DNA of 64,000 bases, taken from NCBI GenBank assembly GCA_001839685.1, contig MLAK01000628.1, positions 1 to 64,000 of the forward strand, given 5' to 3'. This stretch comes from Tritrichomonas foetus. Lineage: Eukaryota > Parabasalia > Tritrichomonadida > Tritrichomonadidae. The notes beneath the pieces are model-generated. The model had not been told where the DNA came from and did not search any database. It saw only the letters and a list, made by a program, of their open reading frames with translations. Each line of letters starts with the position of its first letter. Within the stretch, counting starts at the first letter, position 1. A program made the position numbers and the translations under genes. This document shows, piece by piece, positions 30,375-40,139 of this stretch.

Positions 30375-32534
30375 CTAAAATGGATCATCGTCCCACATCA
30401 TATCTGACGAAGTCTGGCTAAGTGAAGTAGTTGGATGTGGATTAACTTTACTAATGAGGCTCAAAATATCTTCGTTAATAAGATTAGAATCATCAGATTC
30501 TTTTTGATCGATTTGTTGAATTTTAAGTTTTGTGTCAACTTGTGGGTCCAATTTTGGCTTAGTTTGGAATAAAGTTTTTGGGGGATCTTCTTTCTTTTTT
30601 TCGATTTTGATTTTGCCTCCTTTTTGTCTTTGATCATTTTTGGTAATTTTCAAACCAACATTTTTATTTGGTTTAACAATTGTTAAATCTGGTTTTCTGG
30701 TATTTGTTTGAATTTCGATTGTTCCACCTTTCAAATCCGTCTTTTCTTTTTGATTCACATTTTTATTTACACCTTGGCTTGCATTTTTATTGTTGTTTGA
30801 GTTTTTATTATTTTGTTTTTGTTTTCGATTAATGTTTGTATTGGAGTTCGAATTAGAATGACTATCTGCGTTGAGAAATGAATTGGGTTGTTTCTTGAAT
30901 TGCTTTAAATCGTCGGTTTTTGATACTGGTAATTTGGATATGGTTTCTTTTTTGCTGTTGCAATTTCGAACACGGAATTGAAAAGCAGCACTTTCTTGGT
31001 ATTTTATAATATTTAAATTATGATCATGGAAAATTAATTGATTTAATCCACTTTTTGCTTCATCGAACGATTTGGCTTTTGAGTATCCAACAAGTGCTGA
31101 ATACGTTTCTGTTTTATTCATTTTTCTTAATAATAAAAGCTTCATAATTCCATATTTCCCAAAAATTTCAGTTATTTCACTCCTCCCAAGATCTTGGGCG
31201 TTTTTAGGAAAGGCAATTCCAGTAACTTGAAATGTATTGTTACTTGCTATATTTCGAAAGGCTTCATTGAACTCATCAAGATTTTTGATGCAAAACGGCT
31301 GAAATCCAATATTGTTACAATAGAAAGGCTCCTTTTGAAGAGATTCAATCGCACCATCAATTTCGGAAATTGTCCTGTAATGAATTTTGAATATTGAAAA
31401 TGATTTATCATATCCTTCAACGAAATAACAGTTATTTCTGGAATTTGTTTTGGTCATATCAAATATTTTTGGCGGGAATTTTTTCTGTGTTAAATAGCGA
31501 TTAATTTCTACTTCATTCATTTGTCCAACATTCGCAATATAAAACGAGCATCTCCAAAATTTGGCCAAACCTTTTGCTATTAATGTATCAGCATGTTTTT
31601 GATCATAAAATGTGACGTATGAAAAAGTTCCAATTTTATTATTTTCGTAAGGATGGAAATAAATATCATTTTCTATTCCCAAGCTTTCTTTTATGGCCGA
31701 AAGATCGTTCATTAAATCAAGATCAGTTTTAACAGTATATTTAAATAGTGACTTTCTTGTGATCTGATCAATGAAATGACGAGTATAAACTGTTCGATTT
31801 ATTATTTTTCCACCATTTGTTTTTAAAATCAATTCATTTGCTTTTTCTGCATCTTTTAATAAAATCAAATTAACATTTTTATCAAAACTACAATCACAAA
31901 CTTTAAAATCATAAATCTGGAAATAATCTGGAAACATGTCAAAGAATTGAGTCGACACTCGATCTTTAGGAATAATGTTTTTCGGATTCTTGTTTGATTG
32001 TATATTGTTAACAAAAATTTCAACAATTGGCAATTCAATTATCTTTTGATGAAAAATAATTCTGGAATCTTTTTGAATTTGAATAACATTCAAAAATGAA
32101 ACAAGACGAATCATGTCTTCCAATGATTGGCAGTGAACTGAATACATAAAATTGTTAATAATTGAAGTACATTTAAACATTGGAATAAAAATTGATACTA
32201 ATTTTTCAAATTTGGATTCTTCCAAAATATCGTTACTTTCGTACTTTTCAGGAAGATACATAAAAAATATGTCGAAATTTTGGTCATCATAATCAATAAT
32301 ATTTTGGATTGGAAAAATCAAATCTGGAGGAATAATTGAAGATAGTTTGTCTGAGATGCTTTCAAATGAGTCATTTCCCTCAATAAAGATGTAGGATGCC
32401 CATTCAGCAATAAAGAGGAAAAATTTGGTATTTGATAATTTTTCAGATGCAATATCGATAAATAATTGTGCGTCACTTGTTAAGTTGAGTTGAACATAAA
32501 ATCGATTGGGGAGTGGTTCTTTGAGTTGGAGCAT
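30375..32534 (-). CDS. Divergent multi-RRM-like RNA-binding protein
   Basis: A 719-residue protein probably binding RNA. The best RRM-like segment is about 433-515: a strand (FQVTGIAFP), a helix (RSEITEIFGKYG) and a second strand pattern (SALVGYSKAKSFDEA) follow the beta-alpha-beta order. Earlier segments near 15-90, 165-245 and 260-340 repeat similar strand-helix spacing (FSYVTFYDQKHADTLI), suggesting up to four degenerate RRMs. The C-terminal 180 residues are low complexity, rich in Asn, Lys, Gln and Ser, ending in the acidic-aromatic DMMWDDDPF. The consensus RNP aromatic residues are poorly kept, so RNA binding is inference. ATG at 32534. It is divergent from a karyopherin gene. Confidence 0.55.
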   Translation of the reverse strand: MLQLKEPLPNRFYVQLNLTSDAQLFIDIASEKLSNTKFFLFIAEWASYIFIEGNDSFESISDKLSSIIPPDLIFPIQNIIDYDDQNFDIFFMYLPEKYESNDILEESKFEKLVSIFIPMFKCTSIINNFMYSVHCQSLEDMIRLVSFLNVIQIQKDSRIIFHQKIIELPIVEIFVNNIQSNKNPKNIIPKDRVSTQFFDMFPDYFQIYDFKVCDCSFDKNVNLILLKDAEKANELILKTNGGKIINRTVYTRHFIDQITRKSLFKYTVKTDLDLMNDLSAIKESLGIENDIYFHPYENNKIGTFSYVTFYDQKHADTLIAKGLAKFWRCSFYIANVGQMNEVEINRYLTQKKFPPKIFDMTKTNSRNNCYFVEGYDKSFSIFKIHYRTISEIDGAIESLQKEPFYCNNIGFQPFCIKNLDEFNEAFRNIASNNTFQVTGIAFPKNAQDLGRSEITEIFGKYGIMKLLLLRKMNKTETYSALVGYSKAKSFDEAKSGLNQLIFHDHNLNIIKYQESAAFQFRVRNCNSKKETISKLPVSKTDDLKQFKKQPNSFLNADSHSNSNSNTNINRKQKQNNKNSNNNKNASQGVNKNVNQKEKTDLKGGTIEIQTNTRKPDLTIVKPNKNVGLKITKNDQRQKGGKIKIEKKKEDPPKTLFQTKPKLDPQVDTKLKIQQIDQKESDDSNLINEDILSLISKVNPHPTTSLSQTSSDMMWDDDPF

Positions 32535-32956
32535 GGAATCGATTAAAATCGATAATCGGCGAAAAATTTAAAATAAAAAGGTCGACTAAATTCTTAAAAC
32601 TTTACCTTTTTCTATGATTTTTGTTATGTCACCAATTGATTCATTATCAATATTTTTATGTTTGTCACACAAAATGTATGACTCATTTGAATTTGCCAGG
32701 AAATTAAGAGGAATCATCTGACTTTTTTTCATATTGATTAGTAATAAAGTTTTTTCCCATTCGCAAAAAGTTACAAAATGTCATACAAATTTAGTCGAAA
32801 AAATTATATGCCACTCAAATTTCATTCAAAAATTAGTCTTAATCAATAAGAAAAAGTCAGATGATCCGTATTAATTTCTTGGAAAAATTAAATTTGTCAT
32901 ATATATTTTGTGTAAATTGGGAATTTTCTTTTGTCGAGATTTTGGATTTTTGTCTC
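32535..32956. promoter_or_regulatory. Divergent intergenic region
   Basis: Between the RRM-like gene (minus) and karyopherin gene (plus). It holds TAAAGTTTTTTCCC (32744-32757), CGCAAAAAGTTAC (32762-32774) and an ATCGATTAAAATCGAT palindrome (32537-32552) right before the RRM-like start. The karyopherin frame is open from an ATG at 32861, so the last 96 bases may be coding. Confidence 0.4.
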
Positions 32957-35938
32957 ATGAGAGATTTAAATCCTGTTTTTGCAAATTTACTCAGCCCATT
33001 CAACGACATTCGAGCACAAGCCGAGACTACCTTAAAAGACCTCATTCTAAACAATCCACAAGCATACACATTATTCTTGGATTTTTATTCCGCAGTTAAC
33101 AATTTCAGCTTCAAAAAGCTTGCTTTAATTCTTGTTCAAAAAATAGCGCTTTGGAAGTTTACTTTCGTCACTGAAAACCTGTCCGATTTTCTCCAGCGAC
33201 TCGATAAAATTACTCTCGAAACAGACGATGTTTACCTCCAGAAGAACATCGTCCATATTTTCTATATCATTATGAAGCTTGGCGGCGAAAAAGTTCCACA
33301 AATTCAAGAAACTATTCGTCAATATATTTTATTATATCAGACCGACCAGAAATACCTCACAATTAGTTTCGAGTTAATGAAAATATACCTTCAAAATCAA
33401 GCTTCAATGCATTTACAAGCAATTGATCCAAATTTAGTCAGTCAATTAACATATTTTGGTTTGATTTCTCCCGTCTTTATTTTACAGATTGAATCTGTTG
33501 CTGTTGTCTCTTTGCTGTCCAAATTCCCAGATTTTGAAAAATTCCAAGTTCATTTGGATAAGATATTAGAGATGGCACAGAATTCGATTCAACTTGACAA
33601 TCAAGGATTTATCAACTTTTGGACAGCTTTAATTAAAATTTCATCTTCTTTTTCTTTGCCGTTTTGCGAAATTGCTAAACATTTCATTGGCGAAAATCTT
33701 GAACCGGATTCAAAAGATATCCTTTTGACATTTTTATTTAAAAATCTTGTTCATTTTAAAGAAGAAGACTATCCAGCATTAATACAACAATATTTTGAAA
33801 TCCATAGTTCAATTTTAGAACCAGATTATACTCCCGTCGTTATTAATCATGCTCTATGTTATATTAAAATGATTTCTATAATTAAGGTTTTCATTTCCCA
33901 ATATATTCAATTACCTAATCTACGATGTCGTCTTACAGCTCTTATTGCTACTAACTCACTTCTCTATTCATTTAATGGCTATATTAATGACGCTGATTTT
34001 TACGTAAATGTCGCTATTTCGCAGCAAAACCCAAATCAAGATTTTACTGGTGTAATTTTGAGTATAATATCATCTATTTTCACAGAGTGTCACTTACAGT
34101 TCCAACATACTGACCTTTTAGTTGATTATTTAATGGCAATTTATAATTCAAACGATCATAACATTCGTGGAGATGTTTTTGAAACATTAGCTACAGGATT
34201 TATTGGAATGGCAGCTTGTTTTTCCCATAAATATATTGATCGATTTATTTCGATGAGATCTTTAATTTCATATGAAACAATTCCAAGATATTTATCACTT
34301 TTATTCTCATGTATATCAATTAAAATAGATATTCATCATCCTAAATATAATGAACTTCATTCAATATTGGCTGACTACCTTCAAATCGCCAATACAGGAG
34401 CCAATTCACAAAATGAAGATCATATATATATTTGCACAAGAATTAAACAAAGAGTATATTTATTATATATTCTTTTATTTTATTATCGTCCATTGGAATA
34501 TGCCGATGTAATTAGTCAGGCTATGGAAGAAAGTGTTCGTACTATGAATATAATATCAAATACTTATAACCAAAATCCTTCAATGGAACATTTTCATGGT
34601 CTACTTTGCGATCTTACTCGAGATTTTACTGATTTTTCCAATCTTATTTTTTCTTCAAATGGTTCTTTATTGGAATATTTAAGACCTTATTATCAACACA
34701 TACCTTTCAACTTTGTTTGGAATATATTTGAGTATAGTGAACCATTTGTTCGATTAATGAAAACTATTTTGAAATATGATTTTGCTAATTATCCATTTTC
34801 AGTCAATCTTATGAACTTTCTTCTAAAAGAGTGGGCAGAAAAAGAAGATACTCAACTTGCTGATGCTGTCAAAAAAATTCGTCTCTTAGAAAAAATCTCA
34901 TCTCTTATTGTTTATCTTCAAAATCAAAAGTTTGCACAATTTTATTCACATGCTCTTGGATTCACTCACAAATATTCAGCACATTCAATGGAACTTTTTG
35001 AAATGTTGGTTATGTCAATATTCAAAATTGTTAAACGAAAAAGTATCTTATTGAATTCACAGTGCGAGTGGTATGCGCAATTTGTAAATATATGCTGTTC
35101 TTTTACTAAATTTTTCATAGATGAAGTTGTTGTTAAAATCACTCCCAATACAGCAACATCTTCATTTAAAGCCATTTTGTATATTTATGCAATTTTCATG
35201 CATAGAAATAATCCTGCTGGTCACAAATATTTACAAAAAATAATTTTTCCTTTGTTGGATCGTTGCGATAATCAAGAAGCTCCTTCCTTTGATTATGATG
35301 TCATAAACATCGCAACAATGATTCTGAAGAATGATTATATAACTGATATAGAAATTGAATTTATTACTACTTTAGTTACAAAATATATTAATGATGAAAC
35401 AAATGATATTAAATTAACTTTAATTATGCTAATTTATGAACTGGTTAATAAGCAGCCTAATCAAATTAATGCATTTCTAGAAACATTTTTAACAAGATGG
35501 GAATCGACAAGAAATAACGTTGATGAAATTGTTTATCGAGAATATATGGCAATTCTACTTTTATCGATTTATAACATAAATAGAGAAGCTTATGCATGCA
35601 TATTGAATTTGATTCCTGAAATTTTATCACTTTTCCCAATTCATCAAGAACTTTATCCATTTAAATTTTTCTGTATTGAAATGTTCAAGTTTATTGAAAA
35701 TGTTGATTTAAATATTCCAAATATGAAAGAATTACTCATTGCAGCGTTTATTAGATATCTTTCATATCAAAATCATGCACCATTTATATTTAGCATAGAT
35801 ATTGCTACTCATCAGCAGATTATTGAAATCACCAAAAGGTTATTATCACAATTTAATGATATTCCTGCGATCATTGCTAGTATTATACCTGAACAAACAA
35901 CATCGATCCAATATGTTTTAAGTATTTTGTCGAGCTAA
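32957..35938 (+). CDS. Importin-beta family karyopherin
   Basis: A HEAT-repeat nuclear transport receptor of about 993 residues. The N-terminal segment after the chosen start (MRDLNPVFANLLSPFNDIRA, then AETTLKDLI) is the typical first helix pair of the importin-beta N-terminal domain, where Ran-GTP binds. The rest is continuous helical repeats to the end, including many Leu/Ile/Phe-rich pairs. Length and layout fit the importin-4/importin-5 or exportin groups, and I cannot say which. The frame is open from another ATG at 32861, adding 32 residues (IRINFLEKLNLSYIF...) that look unlike a karyopherin start; 32957 is preferred. No NLS-binding details can be read. The stop overlaps TAAA. Confidence 0.8.
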   Translation: MRDLNPVFANLLSPFNDIRAQAETTLKDLILNNPQAYTLFLDFYSAVNNFSFKKLALILVQKIALWKFTFVTENLSDFLQRLDKITLETDDVYLQKNIVHIFYIIMKLGGEKVPQIQETIRQYILLYQTDQKYLTISFELMKIYLQNQASMHLQAIDPNLVSQLTYFGLISPVFILQIESVAVVSLLSKFPDFEKFQVHLDKILEMAQNSIQLDNQGFINFWTALIKISSSFSLPFCEIAKHFIGENLEPDSKDILLTFLFKNLVHFKEEDYPALIQQYFEIHSSILEPDYTPVVINHALCYIKMISIIKVFISQYIQLPNLRCRLTALIATNSLLYSFNGYINDADFYVNVAISQQNPNQDFTGVILSIISSIFTECHLQFQHTDLLVDYLMAIYNSNDHNIRGDVFETLATGFIGMAACFSHKYIDRFISMRSLISYETIPRYLSLLFSCISIKIDIHHPKYNELHSILADYLQIANTGANSQNEDHIYICTRIKQRVYLLYILLFYYRPLEYADVISQAMEESVRTMNIISNTYNQNPSMEHFHGLLCDLTRDFTDFSNLIFSSNGSLLEYLRPYYQHIPFNFVWNIFEYSEPFVRLMKTILKYDFANYPFSVNLMNFLLKEWAEKEDTQLADAVKKIRLLEKISSLIVYLQNQKFAQFYSHALGFTHKYSAHSMELFEMLVMSIFKIVKRKSILLNSQCEWYAQFVNICCSFTKFFIDEVVVKITPNTATSSFKAILYIYAIFMHRNNPAGHKYLQKIIFPLLDRCDNQEAPSFDYDVINIATMILKNDYITDIEIEFITTLVTKYINDETNDIKLTLIMLIYELVNKQPNQINAFLETFLTRWESTRNNVDEIVYREYMAILLLSIYNINREAYACILNLIPEILSLFPIHQELYPFKFFCIEMFKFIENVDLNIPNMKELLIAAFIRYLSYQNHAPFIFSIDIATHQQIIEITKRLLSQFNDIPAIIASIIPEQTTSIQYVLSILSS

Positions 35939-36267
35939 ATTCTGTCACAATTATTTAATTATAAATGTTTTATATTTGTACCAATTTATCTCTTTTTTGC
36001 ATCTATTAATTTGTTTTTATAATAATCTAATTACTTAAACCATAATCTAAGTCATAGATTCTAAGACAAAAATATATTTACCGTTGTGTGCGTGTGTATT
36101 AAAGATAAGTTTGAAGACATTACAAAGTGAAACACCAACAATGATATTCCATTATCTCAAATAATAAAATTCAATTGTTATTTGGCCAGGTAAATAATAA
36201 ACGGACATGATGATCTTAAAAATTTATAAGATTTTAGTTATCTCGAAGAATTCTGGTAATTTAAAAC
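35939..36267. other. Intergenic region
   Basis: AT-rich, between two plus-strand genes. A TGTGTGCGTGTGT run lies at about 36085-36097. No gene or clear promoter motif was seen. Confidence 0.5.
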
Positions 36268-39219
36268 ATGTCAGATTTTGAGGATGTCGAATTTAACAGC
36301 AGTGATTTCGACGATGCTGTTTCATTTGGAAGCGATCAAAATAATCAGATCAAAACCGGAAGTGAAGAACCAATAGAATCAATTTCATCAGATCCAATTT
36401 CTGGCGATAAAGGTAGCGATGATTTTATGATGCCTCCTTTGCCAAAGGCCTCTACCAAAAATTTATCAGTGATTAATTTTTCCGCTTTAAAACCAGCAAA
36501 TACACAAAGTTCGATAACAATATCTGATGCAACAAATGAGTCGCTCAATTTTTCACGATCACCTTTAATACCAGCACGATTATCAAATAATAGCAATATG
36601 ACTAATAATTCGCAAAGTCACACAAGTGTTGAAGAAAATAAGCCAAAATTTGATCTTCCACCACTTTTTGATGATATTGATCTGAGTGATCATAATGATG
36701 ATGCAAAACAATCAGATGATAGTCAGCAGCCAAATTTAGGGCCAATTCAGTTTCCTTTAGACATTGGTGATGATGATAATTCTGAAAAAAATCATAATAA
36801 ATCAGACTCCATAACTTTAAACTCAATTACAAATAATTCAATTTCACATAGCACTTCATTATTTAAAAAAGATGCACCTTTCCTCCAACCAGCTCGATTC
36901 CAGAAACCAGAAGATCATTCTAGTGATGCAAGTAATGATAAACCATTTAATAATCATCTTGGACCAATTTTTGATAATATCGAAGATGATAATGAATCAA
37001 TGCAACCAAATTTAGTTCCAGACGTAACAATTTCAAGAACAAATGAATCAATCACATTTGGTGGAATGGATGATGACTTTGGCGCTCATCCATTAATACC
37101 AGCTCGGAAAAGATCTGGTGGACCAACTCCTTCTCCATCAATAAATGATCCTCAAACATCATCGAGCAATATTCCAACACAATCAAACATTACATTTTCT
37201 GATAACACTTCTGCTATTCCAGCACACAGTACAAATCAAAGTACGAATCTTAAGATTAGCCCAGTCTCTGATTCAGATGAACAAATTGAGAATATCGATG
37301 ATGATTTCGAAAATATTGATTTGGATTTACCAAGCGATACAGGACCAAGTCCAGAATCGAAAGTCGAAATCATTCAAAGCTCTCAGAATTTTAATACGAC
37401 TGAGCAAAAAGATACAACACCAGTAATGTCTGATAATTTTATCTCTGTTCATTCAAGTGCAGTAAATACCCAGAAAACCGCCAGTGAAAGTGAAATTCCA
37501 CCGCAATCAAAACTTGCTCCTAGTTCTCGAAGCAACAATAACACAACAGATAATTTTATGATTGAAACCACCGAAGAAACAAATAATTCATTTTTCCAAA
37601 CAATGCCAGATTCAATGGAAACTTTTCAAACAATATCGGGAAATACCAATTCCCCAATTAAATCGGCTAAAAATAGCCCACAAAAAAGTAAATTGTCGAA
37701 TATATCAATGGAGCAATCTCGCCAAACTAATGAAAATATTGATATCCAGCAAACAGCCTCAAGCAATCTGAATCGAGCAAATAATCAGACTAATATAAAC
37801 AGTAGTAATAAAAATGCTGTATCTAACCAAAACTCATCAAGAAAAGACAAATCAGTTGTTAATTCATCAAAAAACAATACTACTCGAAATTCTGAAAAGA
37901 AACATACTAAAATTGAACTTGGAGAATCTGTTCAAAAAGTAAAACAAAATTATCAATCATCTTCAGCGAAGAAAAAAGATCAATCACATCATAGTCAAGA
38001 ACAACAATTACGGGATAAACAAGCCCAACGTTCACAAAGACAACAGCCACCAACTTCAACTACTTTCCAAAATACTGTATCAAGCCATCATTCCACAAAA
38101 AATCAACAACAATATCAGCAACATCAAGTTATATCACCTAACCAAGGTTTTTCATCTCCCACTTCATCATCTTCTTCCTCTTCATTTAATGATAATTCTC
38201 CATGTAATAATACTCAAACCATAGTACATTTACAGAAAAATGATGATCAGCTATCTTCTGTCTCTCTTCATTTATCATCAGATCCTGCTTCATTTCCCAA
38301 ACCAAGAGTGACAAAAATGGCAATTGAAATTGGCATAGAAAATGCATTTGATCATGCATCATCACAATTTCAAAGATTGTTTTTAAATGAATTTTCTGCT
38401 TTAATGCGGCCTTCTTATCAAATGCCTTATAATACAGAGTTAGATACATTTATTGACTCTTTATCAACAGATATTTCCAAAGAACTTAAAACAATGAACG
38501 ATTCTTATTCTTCTAGACAAACTCAAGCATTTGAGAAAAGGATTAATACGTTATTCACTCAATGCAGTAAAGACATTCATCTTGATATTGAAAATTCATA
38601 CGAGAGAGAACGAGCAATTAAAGAAAAAGCACATAAGAAGCTTCGTAATTTACAATCTGCAATTGAAGATTTAAATGATTCATTTACAACAAATGCCAAT
38701 AAAGCAAAAAAGACGATTGATCATTTTATAAAAGATTCCTCATTAACCAGGTCTAATAGAGTTATTAAAGCACAGATACTCCAAAAAGAGCTTCGTGAAT
38801 TAACATTAGAAAGACTGCATCTTGAATCAAAAGTTAATCGGCAGTTGACAGAATTTGAAAATTTGGAACGTAGTCAAAATGAAATGATTTATAAACAAAT
38901 TACAATAAATGAACAAATTAATGGAGATACTGATGATTATGAAGGATCAGTTTATGCAAAGAAAATATCACATGAGTGTGCCATTATTGGTACAAATATT
39001 GATAAAGCATCATATGATAATTTAATTGAAATGTTAAATGATACAATTCAACAAATTAATAAAGAAAGAGCATGGGTAAATGATGAATTTTCACATGTTG
39101 AGGGATTGAGCCAAAAGATAGTTACACTTGCATATAAAAATTCACAGAATAAAACAAACAAAATAAAATCCAAAGAGCATCCCGAACATCGCCACACTAC
39201 TCATAAACGAAGAGACTAA
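36268..39219 (+). CDS. Low-complexity protein with C-terminal coiled coil
   Basis: A 983-residue protein of unknown family. Residues 1-670 are mostly disordered, rich in Ser, Asn, Asp and Gln. They hold three copies of a short motif: SPLIPAR (about 98), PFLQPAR (about 205) and HPLIPAR (about 273), and acidic clusters such as DDDFENIDLDLP. The C-terminal 300 residues (about 685-965) are helical with a coiled coil (KEKAHKKLRNLQSAIEDLN, RELTLERLHLESKVNRQL). The tail is basic (HRHTTHKRRD). The plan resembles scaffold proteins of centrioles, cilia or vesicle coats; a link to FBF1-like ciliary proteins is only a guess. ATG at 36268. Confidence 0.82.
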   Translation: MSDFEDVEFNSSDFDDAVSFGSDQNNQIKTGSEEPIESISSDPISGDKGSDDFMMPPLPKASTKNLSVINFSALKPANTQSSITISDATNESLNFSRSPLIPARLSNNSNMTNNSQSHTSVEENKPKFDLPPLFDDIDLSDHNDDAKQSDDSQQPNLGPIQFPLDIGDDDNSEKNHNKSDSITLNSITNNSISHSTSLFKKDAPFLQPARFQKPEDHSSDASNDKPFNNHLGPIFDNIEDDNESMQPNLVPDVTISRTNESITFGGMDDDFGAHPLIPARKRSGGPTPSPSINDPQTSSSNIPTQSNITFSDNTSAIPAHSTNQSTNLKISPVSDSDEQIENIDDDFENIDLDLPSDTGPSPESKVEIIQSSQNFNTTEQKDTTPVMSDNFISVHSSAVNTQKTASESEIPPQSKLAPSSRSNNNTTDNFMIETTEETNNSFFQTMPDSMETFQTISGNTNSPIKSAKNSPQKSKLSNISMEQSRQTNENIDIQQTASSNLNRANNQTNINSSNKNAVSNQNSSRKDKSVVNSSKNNTTRNSEKKHTKIELGESVQKVKQNYQSSSAKKKDQSHHSQEQQLRDKQAQRSQRQQPPTSTTFQNTVSSHHSTKNQQQYQQHQVISPNQGFSSPTSSSSSSSFNDNSPCNNTQTIVHLQKNDDQLSSVSLHLSSDPASFPKPRVTKMAIEIGIENAFDHASSQFQRLFLNEFSALMRPSYQMPYNTELDTFIDSLSTDISKELKTMNDSYSSRQTQAFEKRINTLFTQCSKDIHLDIENSYERERAIKEKAHKKLRNLQSAIEDLNDSFTTNANKAKKTIDHFIKDSSLTRSNRVIKAQILQKELRELTLERLHLESKVNRQLTEFENLERSQNEMIYKQITINEQINGDTDDYEGSVYAKKISHECAIIGTNIDKASYDNLIEMLNDTIQQINKERAWVNDEFSHVEGLSQKIVTLAYKNSQNKTNKIKSKEHPEHRHTTHKRRD

Positions 39220-40139
39220 TATGTTTCTCGATTTTTTTCTCACAATATACATTTTGATTTGTATGTAATAAATTATATTAAATTATTTGGGGTATTTTTT
39301 TTTTGTAATTTGTTGTTCATTCATTTACAATTTATTATGAGCAAATATTATTTGGGAATATGATTACAGTAATGCGATCTTATGGTCACAAATATCTCGA
39401 TGAGAAATATCCATTTCTTATCAACAGCTTCTTTCTATCAAGAATTGATTTTACAATTTATATCGATTTCAATTATTGCATGATTACAATTTTGAAATTT
39501 CTGAGAATTTCTCATAACTTTATGATTATCTTCGATCTGATTGTGTTCTTTTTCTTCTTGGTCATGTATCATCTCTTTGATAGCAACCAGATGAAATGTA
39601 TTCAAATGAACTGATAAATATACATGTGATTAATCACCCTTCTCCAATTTTAGAGAGCTTCATAAATTATGTAATGTTAAAAAGATGAGAAGACATTCTT
39701 TCGTTTCCCATCAACAATTGAAATAATAACGGTCGCTTCATTCAATCTCTTCTTTCAAAACACGATCATAAACATTTTTTATTTCACATTTCTGTCAATT
39801 ATCATACCACCAATTATCCGTATTCAAGCACATCAGACTATGGTAGAAACTTAAATATATTCAATCTAGACTTTGGACTTCTTCAGGTTGAATGTGCTAT
39901 CAAAGTAGGAAACTTAGTTCTTTCGTCGATGCCAGAAGGGAATATTTTAAAAAAAATAACCACTGATACATATATTTTAAATAGTTAAACGGCTAATTAA
40001 CTCTTATGTATGACCATATAAACATTCAAAAAGTATAACAAAACTAGATTTGAAAGAATGAAAGTGAAGTTTATTATAAAAAAGTGAAGTTTTAGTTTTT
40101 TCAATTTTCAACGGCCAAAGTTAAAATTACGATCAAATT
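39220..40139. other. Intergenic region before the TBL1-like gene
   Basis: AT-rich. TGACCATATAA (40012-40022) followed by ATTCAAAAAGTAT (40024-40036) lies about 105-130 bases before the TBL1-like ATG and repeats the motif pair seen at 18682-18711. GTGAAGTTT occurs twice at 40064-40092. An 84-codon Phe/Ile-rich frame at 39360-39614 is not taken as a gene. Confidence 0.45.

Noticed and set aside
32861..32956. Upstream ATG for the karyopherin
   Set aside because: Adds 32 residues unlike an importin-beta start, while the first helix pair begins at 32957; not excluded.
39360..39614. 84-codon plus-strand frame
   Set aside because: No coding composition or motif; Phe/Ile-rich by base composition.
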